Positions 34,858 to 44,187 of a stretch of DNA of 64,000 nucleotides are shown piece by piece. The translations under genes and the position numbers were made by a program. A model generated the notes under the pieces. The model had not been told where the DNA came from. It made no database searches and saw only the letters and a program-made list of their open reading frames with translations. Numbering within the stretch: position 1 is the stretch's first letter; each line of letters opens with the position of its first letter. Origin of the DNA: Mesorhizobium sp. WSM3859 (GTDB lineage Bacteria > Pseudomonadota > Alphaproteobacteria > Rhizobiales > Rhizobiaceae); assembly GCF_002295065.1 (NCBI RefSeq), contig NZ_NSGG01000001.1, forward strand, positions 520,553 to 584,552, written 5' to 3'.

Positions 34858-35388
34858 ATGCGCGAAAAAATCGACGCTAAGGATGGAGAGGACGCTCGAG
34901 GCCTTTCAAACCTCGTTCTCGATAATTTCGATCCAGAATACTTTGAAATTTCCAATTTAAAACTAAACAAGATATTGTATTTTATGCATGGATTTTACCT
35001 TGCAAGGTTTGGCGCTAAATTAATAAGAAATCACATTGAAGCATGGGACAATGGTCCCGTTGTACGTGTTGTATTCGATGCCTTCAAGCAGAATGGAAGG
35101 CAACCGATTAGAAACCGTGCGCTGATTTACGATTATATATTAGATCGCGAGGACGTAGCAAAAGCCCTGGAGAGAACTCCCGAAGAGCGCGATTACCTAC
35201 TGAGAATTGCACAGTATTACGTGAAATTTACAGCCGGTCAGCTCGTTGAGCTAACCCATCAACCCGGAACGCCGTGGTTTCGGGCGATACAAACTGAGGA
35301 TGAAGGCAAACGATTTCGAAACCGCATCCCCGACGAGTGGATATCAAATTTTTTTGTGGAAAACTTTGGTATGAAATCCGGAAACTGA
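34858..35388 (+). CDS. Panacea-domain (DUF4065) protein, candidate antitoxin
   Basis: A 176-residue protein with the Panacea fold: LKLNKILYFMHGFYLARFGAKL, EAWDNGPVVRVVFDAFKQNG, and AQYYVKFTAGQLVELTHQPGTPWFRA. This domain (also in SocA and GepA) is known as a broad-range antitoxin domain that pairs with varied toxins. Both flanks are GC-rich, but this gene is visibly AT-rich (AAATTAATAAG and similar runs), a sign of transfer. No clear RBS before ATG 34858. The partner is probably the next gene; activity is inferred. Confidence 0.85.
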   Translation: MREKIDAKDGEDARGLSNLVLDNFDPEYFEISNLKLNKILYFMHGFYLARFGAKLIRNHIEAWDNGPVVRVVFDAFKQNGRQPIRNRALIYDYILDREDVAKALERTPEERDYLLRIAQYYVKFTAGQLVELTHQPGTPWFRAIQTEDEGKRFRNRIPDEWISNFFVENFGMKSGN

Positions 35389-35453
35389 TTTTCCGATGAA
35401 CTTACGCTGCGTGAGGGCTATATATTGCGGGAAACTGCGAATCGGGGGCTGAA

Positions 35454-36146
35454 ATGCGCCTAAATATAGAACTGCTCGATATCGTTCAACACTCCCAGCC
35501 CGGCTTGTCCGACATCTCGTTGCTACCAACGGTCAAGGCACTCGACGCCCGAGAAGGCGGGTTTATGAGCTACAATCCTTCCTTCAGAGAGTGCTCAAAG
35601 ATGCCCAGTGGGCTGATGCGAGACGAGCATATTAGGAAGGTAATTTTTGATAGCCGAGACTGGGTGCAACGCTCCATTGTCGAAGTTGCGCTCGCGATGA
35701 ACCAGTTCCTCGGGTCAGGCGTGGACCGTTGGGTTCCCGTTGGCCGGAAGCCGATAAAGGTCCTGAATGGGCTCTGGGTTAAACCAAGTATTCGAGGAAT
35801 TCTTATTCGAGATAGGATTGCGGCTCCAACTTTGGTTGTGACTCGGCGCTCAATCGAACTTGGATTTGAAGACGTACTTCCGTTTCTGATGCGGGGCGGG
35901 TATGAGTTTCACCTTCGTGACGATCCAAATTTCCACGATTTTGTTGTCCTAGACCTCAGCCGCGGCGAGTCCGGTGCAGCACGGCGGGTACGAGAGTTCA
36001 GGCTTTCGGATATAGGCATGATGTCGCTCCCAGAGTTTGAGCACATTCTGTCGACTTACGGCCAAGCCGCGTCATTGTCGAAGTATGGCCTGCAAATCCC
36101 GACGGGGACCTCGATGACAGACCTCTTCCGGGCATCCAAGCCATAG
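35454..36146 (+). CDS. Unrecognised protein, candidate toxin partner of the Panacea protein
   Basis: A 230-residue protein with no motif I can place. No signal peptide or membrane helix. It has an N-terminal MRLNIELLDIVQHSQPGLSD, a central RKVIFDSRDWVQRSIVEVALAMNQFLGSGVDRWVP and C-terminal HILSTYGQAASLSKYGLQIP. Base composition is intermediate between the AT-rich upstream gene and the GC-rich flanks. ATG 35454 follows GGGGGCTGAA, a good RBS; the 65-base gap to the Panacea gene includes TATATA. Position suggests a two-gene module, but toxic activity is not shown by sequence. Confidence 0.6.
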   Translation: MRLNIELLDIVQHSQPGLSDISLLPTVKALDAREGGFMSYNPSFRECSKMPSGLMRDEHIRKVIFDSRDWVQRSIVEVALAMNQFLGSGVDRWVPVGRKPIKVLNGLWVKPSIRGILIRDRIAAPTLVVTRRSIELGFEDVLPFLMRGGYEFHLRDDPNFHDFVVLDLSRGESGAARRVREFRLSDIGMMSLPEFEHILSTYGQAASLSKYGLQIPTGTSMTDLFRASKP

Positions 36147-36159
36147 GGATCCTGCCCCA

Positions 36160-37205
36160 TCACCTGTACCTTGCCTGGTTCCACTTATGGCCGAGCAGCG
36201 ACAGGATGATGATCAGCCCGTTGAAGAACTGCACGTAGAAGCCGCTCAGTCCCGCCGCCACCACGCCGGTCTGGATGAATGACACCGTGACTGCGCCGAT
36301 CGCGCCGCCGACCACCGTGCCGATGCCGCCCCAGGTCGGCGTGCCGCCGACGAACACCGAGGCCAACACGGGCAGCAGATAGCCATCGCCGGCCGTCGGC
36401 CACCAGGTGAAGTTGATCATCACCGAGAAGGTGCCGGCGATCGCCGCCCCTATGCCGGTGAAGACGAAGACCTTCACCCGCACGAGCTTGACGTCGATGC
36501 CCATCTGCTTGGCGCTGTCCGGATTGTCGCCGACGACCTTGACCTGCGCGCCGAAGCGGTGCCGGTTGTAGAGCAGCGCCGAGAACACGACGAAGGCGAT
36601 GGCCCAGAAGATCTGCACCGGAATGCCCCAGATCTGGCTGGAGAAGATCTTGTAGGCCGCGCTGTCGGCCAGATTGGTCAGCGCCGTCGACTTGCCCTCG
36701 TTGATGATCTGGATCAGACCGCGCAGCAGGAAGTTCATGCCGAGCGTGGCGATCAGTGACGACAGCCCGCCATAGACGACCAGCGACCCGACGAGGAAGC
36801 CGAGCAGCGTGCCGGTGACGACCGCCGCCGCGATGCCGAGGAACGGATCGTAGCCCGCCTGCACCACCAGCGCGAAGACCCAGGAGGCGAAACCCATCGT
36901 CGCCGGGAACGACAGGTCGATCTCGCCGCAGGTGACGACGAAGACCAGCGGCACCACCACGAACAGCGCGACGGGCAGCGTCGTCAGCACCGAGCTGTAG
37001 AGATACCAGGTGCTGAAGACGGTCGGGTTGGCGATGATGAACACCGCCATCATGACGATGAACACCGCGAGCGTGCCGAGCGAAGCGCGGTTGTCGAGCA
37101 CGAAGCCGCGCAGCCAGTGATTGGACGGATGGCTCCATTCCTTGGCAGCTTGGCCGCTTGTTCTCCTGAGAGGGGTTTGCAGATCGGGTTCCATGGCCTT
37201 GCTCA

Positions 37206-37206
<1 letters not shown>
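36160..37206 (-). CDS. Sugar ABC transporter permease (RbsC-like)
   Basis: A 348-residue permease with about ten helices. FVVVPLVFVVTCGEIDLSFPATMGFASW and VGSLVVYGGLSSLIATLGMNFLLRG are typical of BPD_transp_2 sugar permeases (RbsC, FrcC). ATG 37206 shares its A with the ATPase stop. It is the last of the four- or five-gene sugar operon. Substrate not determinable. Confidence 0.9.
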
Positions 37207-37994
<788 letters not shown>

Positions 37995-38082
37995 GCGATC
38001 CTCGCTTGCAATGTCTGTTCTGCCGGCCTCGTCTGCCGGCGGTCCAGCCGGCCGGGTCAAGCCCGGCCGGCTGCCTGGGAGG

Positions 38083-39090
38083 TCAGCGCAGCGCCTGCTT
38101 GGCGAGCTCTGAGACGATCTCGTAGTTCTGCGGCGTGACGAAGCCGGCGCCGGTGTCTACATTCATGGGCGCAAGACCGAGCACCACCTGTTGGCAGAGG
38201 CTGAGGATCGGCAGGTAGCCCTGCATGAACGGCTGCTGGTCGGCCGTCAGTTGCACCCAGCCGCCCTTGAAGGCCTCGACAATCTGTGGGCTGGTGTCGA
38301 AGCCGAAATTGAAGATGTCGCCGGGCTTCCTGCCCGCCGCCTGCATGTAGGTGGCGACATTGCCGAGCATCTGCCCGCCGGGATAGCCGACCGCCTTGAC
38401 GCCGGGATTGTTGAGCAGCGCGGCGGTGATCGGCGGGATCGCGAGATTGGGATCGGCTGCCCATTCGGTTTGCGAATTGATCTGAACGACATCGACGCCA
38501 GCCTCCTTCAGCGCGGCGACCGTCCCACGCTCGCGCGCGCCGCGGCTCTCATTCTCGAACGGACCGATCATGATCGCCTTGTCGCCGGCTTTCAGCCCGG
38601 CCAGCTTGAACGCCTCGGCGCCGAGCGCGCGCCCCTGCTGCTCCTGCTGCGCGCCGACATAACCGCCGCCGAACGCCGCCACCACCGTCGGCACCGGAAC
38701 GTTCTGGTACATCATCTTGATGCCGTCCTTATGCGCCTGTTCGGCCAGCGGCATGATCGCCGCGTCGCCCGGATGGCCCATCATGGCGATGCCCTGGGGC
38801 TTGACGGCGACCGCCTCGCGCAATTGCTGCACCATCTTTTCGACGTCCCAACCGGAAAAGATGTAGTCGACCTTCGGCCCGAGATCGGCCGCTGCCTGCT
38901 TGGCGCCATTATAGACGATGGTGCCGAAGGCGTCGCCCTCGGCGCCGCCGACGAAGAAGCGGATGTGCACGTCCTTGCACCATTGGGCGTCAAGCGCCTG
39001 CGCCGGCAAGGTGGAAATCGAGGCGCAGAGCGCCGTGGCGGCCGCCACAACGGTCGAGCGCAGAACAGTTCTTCTGGTCGTGATGCTCAT
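38083..39090 (-). CDS. Sugar ABC transporter periplasmic binding protein
   Basis: A 335-residue solute-binding protein of the Peripla_BP_4 type. The N-terminus MSITTRRTVLRSTVVAAATA has a twin-arginine-like or basic Sec signal; cleavage likely after AQA. The mature fold starts VHIRFFVGGAEGDAFGTIVYNGAKQAAADLG. First of the transporter genes; the ATPase and permease follow. Ligand unknown, perhaps a polyol or inositol-like sugar given the isomerase and dehydrogenase upstream. Confidence 0.88.
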   Translation of the reverse strand: MSITTRRTVLRSTVVAAATALCASISTLPAQALDAQWCKDVHIRFFVGGAEGDAFGTIVYNGAKQAAADLGPKVDYIFSGWDVEKMVQQLREAVAVKPQGIAMMGHPGDAAIMPLAEQAHKDGIKMMYQNVPVPTVVAAFGGGYVGAQQEQQGRALGAEAFKLAGLKAGDKAIMIGPFENESRGARERGTVAALKEAGVDVVQINSQTEWAADPNLAIPPITAALLNNPGVKAVGYPGGQMLGNVATYMQAAGRKPGDIFNFGFDTSPQIVEAFKGGWVQLTADQQPFMQGYLPILSLCQQVVLGLAPMNVDTGAGFVTPQNYEIVSELAKQALR

Positions 39091-39173
39091 GCACGTTCCT
39101 CCCTTTTGGTCCCTCGCATCGGAGGGTTTTCAACAGTTGCTCGGATCAGCCGGCTCCTCCCGCCGGCCGGCAC

Positions 39174-40085
39174 TCAAACCGGATTGGGCAGGTAGCCATC
39201 CCCTCCCCGGCATTGCTTGAGATATTCCAGCGCCCGGACCTGTCCGGTGATCTCGAGATCGTCGCGATAGACAGGGTCGTGCCAGCCCTCGATGTCGATG
39301 GCGCCCTTGTAGCCGGCCAGCCGCAATTCGCTGATCACGCGCGTCCAGTCGCTGTCGCCGAAGCCCGGCGTGCGCATCTGCACGAAGGGCAGGCGGCCGA
39401 ACACGCCATGCTCGCGGATCACGTCCCAGCGCACGGTGGCGTCCTTGCCATGGACATGGAAGATGCGCGCTGCCCATTTGCGGATCTGCGGGATCGGATC
39501 GATCAGGTAGACGAGCTGGTGGCAGGGCTCCCATTCAAGGCCAAGGTTCTCATCCGGCACTTCGTTGAACATCAGCTCCCAGGCGTCCGGGTTGTGGGCG
39601 ATGTTCCAGTCGCCGCTTGCCCAATTGCCGTCCATGGCGCAGTTCTCGAAGGCGATGCGCACGCCCTTGTCGGCGGCGCGCCTGGCCAGCGGTCCCCAGA
39701 CCTCGCGGAAACGCGGCAGGCTGTCCGTCAGCTTCTTGCCACGGATGCGCCCGGTGAAGCCGCTGACCGTGGAAGCGCCGAACAGATGGGCGTTGTCGAT
39801 CACCGTCTCCCAGGCCGCGAGCACGCCGCGATCGACCTCGCCGCTCTCCAGCGGATTGCCGAACACGCCGATCGACGACACGGTCACATCGGCATCGCCG
39901 ATCGCCTCCTTTATCTGACCGGCCAGCCGAGGCAGATCCTTGCCGCCCAGCGTCTGCCAGAAGAAGGGCTGGATGCTCTCGAAGCCAAGCGGCAGGATCT
40001 GCCTGACATAGGCGGCCGGATCGTCGAGATTGGCCCGCACCATCGTGCCGATCCTGATATCGAGAAGCGGGTTCGGCATCGTCAT
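39174..40085 (-). CDS. Sugar phosphate isomerase/epimerase (AP endonuclease 2-like TIM barrel)
   Basis: A 303-residue TIM-barrel enzyme. TVSSIGVFGNPLES, VSGFTGRIRGKKL and GLEWEPCHQLVYLIDP with HVHGKDA hold Glu and His metal ligands seen in IolE/xylose isomerase-like proteins. The stop of the upstream oxidoreductase overlaps its ATG (ATGA). Likely converts the imported sugar or its dehydrogenation product. Confidence 0.85.
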   Translation of the reverse strand: MTMPNPLLDIRIGTMVRANLDDPAAYVRQILPLGFESIQPFFWQTLGGKDLPRLAGQIKEAIGDADVTVSSIGVFGNPLESGEVDRGVLAAWETVIDNAHLFGASTVSGFTGRIRGKKLTDSLPRFREVWGPLARRAADKGVRIAFENCAMDGNWASGDWNIAHNPDAWELMFNEVPDENLGLEWEPCHQLVYLIDPIPQIRKWAARIFHVHGKDATVRWDVIREHGVFGRLPFVQMRTPGFGDSDWTRVISELRLAGYKGAIDIEGWHDPVYRDDLEITGQVRALEYLKQCRGGDGYLPNPV

Positions 40086-41113
40086 CCTTCCTGGGTCGCG
40101 ATCGCCACGCGCCGTCCGGTTTCCGCGCTTTCGATCGCGCCGAAGACCATGGCGAGGCTTTTGATGTTGTCGGCGCCGCGGGTCTCCGGCTCGGTGCCGG
40201 TTTCGATCGCGCGCATGAAATCCTGGATGATGCCGAGATGTCCGCCGACCCGGTCGGCCGGGTCGAGCGCCGGCACCTCGATGGCTTGCGTCTTATCGAT
40301 GATGCCGTCGCGGCCGGAGGCAACCACCTCCGCCTTCAGCCCGTCATGGCCGTCCCACAACAGGCTGCCGCGCTCGGCGACGATGCGCCAGCTGCCTTCC
40401 CAACTGGTGCGGAAGCCGTCGGCGCACCAGGAACCGGCATAGGTGAAGACCTTGCCTCCGCCGAGGTCGAAGACGGCGCTCGCCGACGAGCCCTGCCGGT
40501 ACCAGGAACTGGCCGGCTCCCACTCCTGGCAATAAACGCTGGCCGGCTCGCCGGCGACCATGTAGCGCGCGGCGTCGAAGGTGTGGATCGCCATGTCGAG
40601 CAGCAGCACGTGGGCCATCTCCTCGCGAAAGCCGCCGAAATGCGGCGCGATGAAGAAATCGGCATGGATGCTGGTCGGCTTGCCGATGGCGCCGGAATCG
40701 AGGAAGCGCCTGATCCGCCTGACATTGGCGACATAGCGCCGGTTCTGGACGACCGCATGGACGCGCCCGGCCTGGCGCGCCGCCGCGATGATGGTCCGCG
40801 CATTCTCTGGGCTGTCGGCCAGCGGCTTCTCGGTGAGCAGGTGGCAATGATGGGCAAAGGCCGAGAGCGCCACCTCGCGGCGTGCCGCCGGAACCACGAC
40901 ATCGAACACCGCGTCGGGCTTCGTCTCGTCGAGGACGGCGTCGAGGCTGGTGCCGACGACTGCGTTGGTGAGATCGTATTCGCGCGCCCTCGCCTGCGCC
41001 CGCTCAGCATCGAGGTCGACAAGCCCGGCAATGGCGAGCCCGTCGATCTGCCTTGCGGCATCGAGCCACTGCCTGCTCATGGCTCCGCACCCGACCAGGA
41101 CGACCTTCATCAT
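40082..41113 (-). CDS. Gfo/Idh/MocA-family oxidoreductase
   Basis: A 343-residue NAD(P)-dependent oxidoreductase. The Rossmann motif is KVVLVGCGAMSRQWLDAA near the N-terminus, and the TEKPLADS motif (Lys conserved) lies near residue 95. HTFDAARYMVAGEPASV carries the usual catalytic His region. First gene of the operon, with GGAGGAGGAGCG before a tandem ATGATG. Probably oxidises a sugar or cyclitol. Confidence 0.88.
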   Translation of the reverse strand: MMKVVLVGCGAMSRQWLDAARQIDGLAIAGLVDLDAERAQARAREYDLTNAVVGTSLDAVLDETKPDAVFDVVVPAARREVALSAFAHHCHLLTEKPLADSPENARTIIAAARQAGRVHAVVQNRRYVANVRRIRRFLDSGAIGKPTSIHADFFIAPHFGGFREEMAHVLLLDMAIHTFDAARYMVAGEPASVYCQEWEPASSWYRQGSSASAVFDLGGGKVFTYAGSWCADGFRTSWEGSWRIVAERGSLLWDGHDGLKAEVVASGRDGIIDKTQAIEVPALDPADRVGGHLGIIQDFMRAIETGTEPETRGADNIKSLAMVFGAIESAETGRRVAIATQEG

Positions 41114-41173
41114 CCAGCGCTCCTCCTCCGCTCGGCCCCTCCAGTCCGAGTGTCACGGCATTTCCGGCATCAC

Positions 41174-41201
41174 CGTAAACGTTTTTCCGTAAACGTTTAC
41201 G
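41174..41201. promoter_or_regulatory. Tandem LacI-type operators
   Basis: CGTAAACGTTTACG (41188-41201) is a perfect 14-bp palindrome with the central CG of LacI-family operators. CGTAAACGTTTTTC (41174-41187) directly before it is a decayed copy in the same 14-base register. They lie 61 bases upstream of the oxidoreductase start and 110 upstream of the LacI gene, suited to repress the operon and the regulator. Confidence 0.8.
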
Positions 41202-41310
41202 AGAACACACCCGATGACGTAGAATGTCAATCACCCGTTCGCGAAAATCGACATCCACTGCTTGGCCTGAAGGGCGGCCGGTGCTAGCGAAGACGGGGGG
41301 AGAACCGGCC

Positions 41311-42336
41311 TTGGCGTCCAGCATCCACGATCTCGCGCGTCACCTGAACATTTCGATCGGCACCGTGTCTCGCGCGCTGAACGGCCGCGCCGATGTCAAT
41401 GCGGAGACGCGCCAGCGCGTGCTCGAGGCGGCCAGGACGCTGAACTATTCTCCCAACCAGTCGGGCCGCAGCCTGCGCCAGGGCGCCACCCGGTCGATTG
41501 CCTTCATGCTGCAACCGCATCCCGGCGACCAGCAATATGGCGAGCCGTTCTTCATCCCGTTCCTGACCGGTCTGCAGGCACAGCTCGCCGAGCATGACCT
41601 GGATCTGATGGTCGTCATGGGTGAGCCCGGCCAATATCAGCCGGAGAGGCTGCGCCGCGTGGTTGAGACGCGCCGGGCCGACGCGGTCGTGTTGGCCAAT
41701 ACGCGGCGGGAAGACGATCGGATCGACTATCTCAGCAAGGCCGGCTTTCCCTTCGCCACGCTTGGCCGAAGTCAATCCGGCGGCGACACCTATCCCTCGC
41801 TCGATATCGATTTCGAGAGGGCGGGTGAGGAAGCCGTCGACCGGCTGGTCGCGCGCGGCCACCGCCGCATTGCCGCCATCCGCCCCTCGCTCGATCTCAA
41901 CTTCGGCTACCTGTTCCTCGACGGCTACCGCAAGGCGCTGAGGCGGCATGGCATCGAAGTCGACCCCGGCCTGATCGCCGACGGATTCATCAACGAGACC
42001 GGCGGCTACCAGGTGACTCCGCGCGTGATGCTCTCCAAGGACCGGCCGACAGCCATCATCTTCAACAACGACGCCATGGCGCTCGGTGGCTGCAAGGCAC
42101 TGGCCGAGATGGGCATCCGGCCGGGCCACGACATCGCGGTGATCGTCATCGTCGACACGCCGCTCTGCCGCTACTTCTCGCCGGCGCTGACCGCCTTCCG
42201 ACCGTCGCTGGAGCCCATGGGCCGGCGGCTGGCCGAGATGCTGCTCGCCTCCCTTCCCGCCTTCGCCGGCCCCGAAGGCACGCGCATCATCCGCGAGGTC
42301 TGGCCGCTGGAGCTGGTCGCAAGAGAGAGCGATTGA
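41311..42336 (+). CDS. LacI-family transcriptional repressor
   Basis: A 341-residue regulator. HTH: SIHDLARHLNISIGTVSRALNGRADVNAETRQRVLEAARTLNYSPN, followed by a hinge and the sugar-binding periplasmic-like domain (SIAFMLQPHPG to LELVAR). Start is TTG 41311 with GGGGGGAG upstream; GTG 41281 and ATG 41224 are further out. Divergent from the sugar operon and facing the palindromic operators, so a direct repressor of it, with the imported sugar as likely inducer. Confidence 0.9.
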   Translation: MASSIHDLARHLNISIGTVSRALNGRADVNAETRQRVLEAARTLNYSPNQSGRSLRQGATRSIAFMLQPHPGDQQYGEPFFIPFLTGLQAQLAEHDLDLMVVMGEPGQYQPERLRRVVETRRADAVVLANTRREDDRIDYLSKAGFPFATLGRSQSGGDTYPSLDIDFERAGEEAVDRLVARGHRRIAAIRPSLDLNFGYLFLDGYRKALRRHGIEVDPGLIADGFINETGGYQVTPRVMLSKDRPTAIIFNNDAMALGGCKALAEMGIRPGHDIAVIVIVDTPLCRYFSPALTAFRPSLEPMGRRLAEMLLASLPAFAGPEGTRIIREVWPLELVARESD

Positions 42337-42350
42337 GGCGGAGCGCTTTC

Positions 42351-42493
42351 CCTTCTCCCCTTGTGGGAGAAGGTGGATCGGCGCGCAGCGCCGAGACGGA
42401 TGAGGGGTGTTCCAGCGGAGTGAGACGTGGCTTTCCCTGGAGCACCCCTCATCCGGCCGCTTCGCGGCCACCTTCTCCCACAAGGGGAGAAGG
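42351..42493. repeat. Long inverted repeat downstream of lacI-type gene
   Basis: CCTTCTCCCCTTGTGGGAGA at the left pairs with TCTCCCACAAGGGGAGAAGG at the right, with inner GATGAGGGGTG and CACCCCTCATC. Over 60 bases in each arm can fold into a single long hairpin. The rest of the 286-base gap (42337-42622) shows nothing else apart from the phytase-like gene leader. Confidence 0.9.
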
Positions 42494-42622
42494 AGAGACC
42501 CACCCTGTCACGCAACCATCACGTTCACGTCCTAGACCGCTCGACGGCAAGGGCTGCCCGCATCGTCGATGCCGCGCCCTTTTGAGCCAATGGCCGCTCT
42601 GCTCGTTAAGAAGGGGATTTCC

Positions 42623-44095
42623 ATGAAACATCTCAACCGAACCGTCGCGCTCGGCGCGGCGCTTGCCCTGTTCACCGCCATGACGCCGGCGCTCGCCGAC
42701 GGCGTCGCCTATGTCAACAAGGGGATCGTCGGCGTCGGCCGAATTCCGGCCAGCCAGAAGGATAAGTTCGGCGAGACGTTCGGCTCGGGTTCCGGCATGG
42801 CGATCGACACCAAGGGCTGGTCGCGCGACGGCGCGATCTACAAGGGTTCGCTCTGGCTGCTGCCGGATCGCGGCTACAACGTCGCCGGCACCAGCGACTA
42901 TCGCGCCCGTCTCAACACGATCGCGATCGAACTGACCCCGACCGTGCCGGGCGCCTCGCCCGTTGCCGGTCAGGAACAGGCGGGCGTCAATGCAACGCTT
43001 GCCGACACGATGCTCTTGACCGACGACAAGGGCGCCGACGCCACTGGCCTCGATCCGCTCAACGGCGTGCGCCAAGCCTCCGGCGACATGCTGATCCTGC
43101 CGCAGGCCGACAACGGCAAGCTGGCGCTCGACGACGAGGCGGTCGTGCGCCTGCCCGACGGCACCATGTTCATCTCCGACGAGTACGGCCCCAACATCTA
43201 CCGTTTCTCGGCCGAAGGCCGCTTGATGTCGGCGACGCAACCGCCCGCGGCGCTGGTGCCGATACGCCACGGCAAGCCGAACTTCGCGTCCGACAATCCT
43301 GGCCCGGGCGCGGCTGAGCCCGATCCGAAGGATCCCGAGACCGGCCGCCAGAACAACCAGGGCCTCGAAGGCGTGTCGATGACGCCGGACGGCAAGTTCC
43401 TGATCGCCGTGCTGCAGTCGGCGACCCGCCAGGACGGCGGCGATTCCGGCTCGACCCGCCAGAACACCCGCGCGCTGGTCTATGACGCTTCCGACCTCGC
43501 CCATCTCAAACTGGCGCATGAATATGTCGTGCCGCTACCGGTGTTCAAGGACGCCAAGGGCAAGACCAAGGTGGCCGCGCAAAGCGAGATCGTGGCGCTC
43601 TCCGACACCAGCTTCCTGATGCTGGCGCGCGACTCGGGCAACGGCCAGGGCGTGAAGGGCGACGAGTCGGTCTATCGCAAGATCAACATTGTCGACCTCT
43701 CCGGCGCGACCGATATCGCCAACGGTCCGTTCGACACGGCCGACAAGCCGGTCGCGCCGAAGGGTGTGCTCGACCCGTCTGTGACGCCGGCCAAGCTCAC
43801 CTCCTTCATCGACATCAACGACAACGGCGAACTTGGCCGCTTCGGCCTGCACAATGGCGCGCCGAACGACGGGAACAACCTCTCGGAAAAGTGGGAGGCG
43901 ATGTCGCTGGCGCCTGTCCTCGATCCAAAACTACCCGACGATTATTTCCTGTTCGTCGCCAACGACAACGACTTCCTCACCCAGGACGGCTTCCAGGTCG
44001 GCGCGCCTTACAAGGCCGAGGATGGCGCCGACGTCGACACCACCTTCCTGGTCTATCAGGTCACCCTGCCCGGCCTTTCCAGCAACACCCAGTAA
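42623..44095 (+). CDS. Exported phytase-like esterase (PF13449-like)
   Basis: A 490-residue protein with a Sec signal (residues 1-26, ALAD). The mature part starts GVAYVNKGIVGVGRIPASQKD and has GSLWLLPDRGYNVAGTSDYRAR, LPDGTMFISDEYGPNIYRF and LEGVSMTPDGKFLIAVLQS, patterns of esterase-like phytase propeller domains. Probably a phosphoester hydrolase in the periplasm. ATG 42623 after AAGGGGATTTCC. Single gene unit. Confidence 0.85.
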   Translation: MKHLNRTVALGAALALFTAMTPALADGVAYVNKGIVGVGRIPASQKDKFGETFGSGSGMAIDTKGWSRDGAIYKGSLWLLPDRGYNVAGTSDYRARLNTIAIELTPTVPGASPVAGQEQAGVNATLADTMLLTDDKGADATGLDPLNGVRQASGDMLILPQADNGKLALDDEAVVRLPDGTMFISDEYGPNIYRFSAEGRLMSATQPPAALVPIRHGKPNFASDNPGPGAAEPDPKDPETGRQNNQGLEGVSMTPDGKFLIAVLQSATRQDGGDSGSTRQNTRALVYDASDLAHLKLAHEYVVPLPVFKDAKGKTKVAAQSEIVALSDTSFLMLARDSGNGQGVKGDESVYRKINIVDLSGATDIANGPFDTADKPVAPKGVLDPSVTPAKLTSFIDINDNGELGRFGLHNGAPNDGNNLSEKWEAMSLAPVLDPKLPDDYFLFVANDNDFLTQDGFQVGAPYKAEDGADVDTTFLVYQVTLPGLSSNTQ

Positions 44096-44118
44096 GGCAC
44101 CTGGCCATCCTGACTCGC

Positions 44119-44179
44119 CCGGAAAAGGGTGCATGTGTCTCAGGCCTGCGATAGCATCGCGGGCCTGACACATTTCCGG
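44119..44179. repeat. Long hairpin between phytase-like and MATE genes
   Basis: Outer stem CCGGAAA/TTTCCGG, inner stem TGTGTCTCAGGCCTGCGAT with ATCGCGGGCCTGACACA, loop AGC. No T-run. It ends 9 bases before the MATE start, so it could be a terminator for the upstream gene or a leader structure. Confidence 0.7.
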
Positions 44180-44187
44180 TGCCTGCC

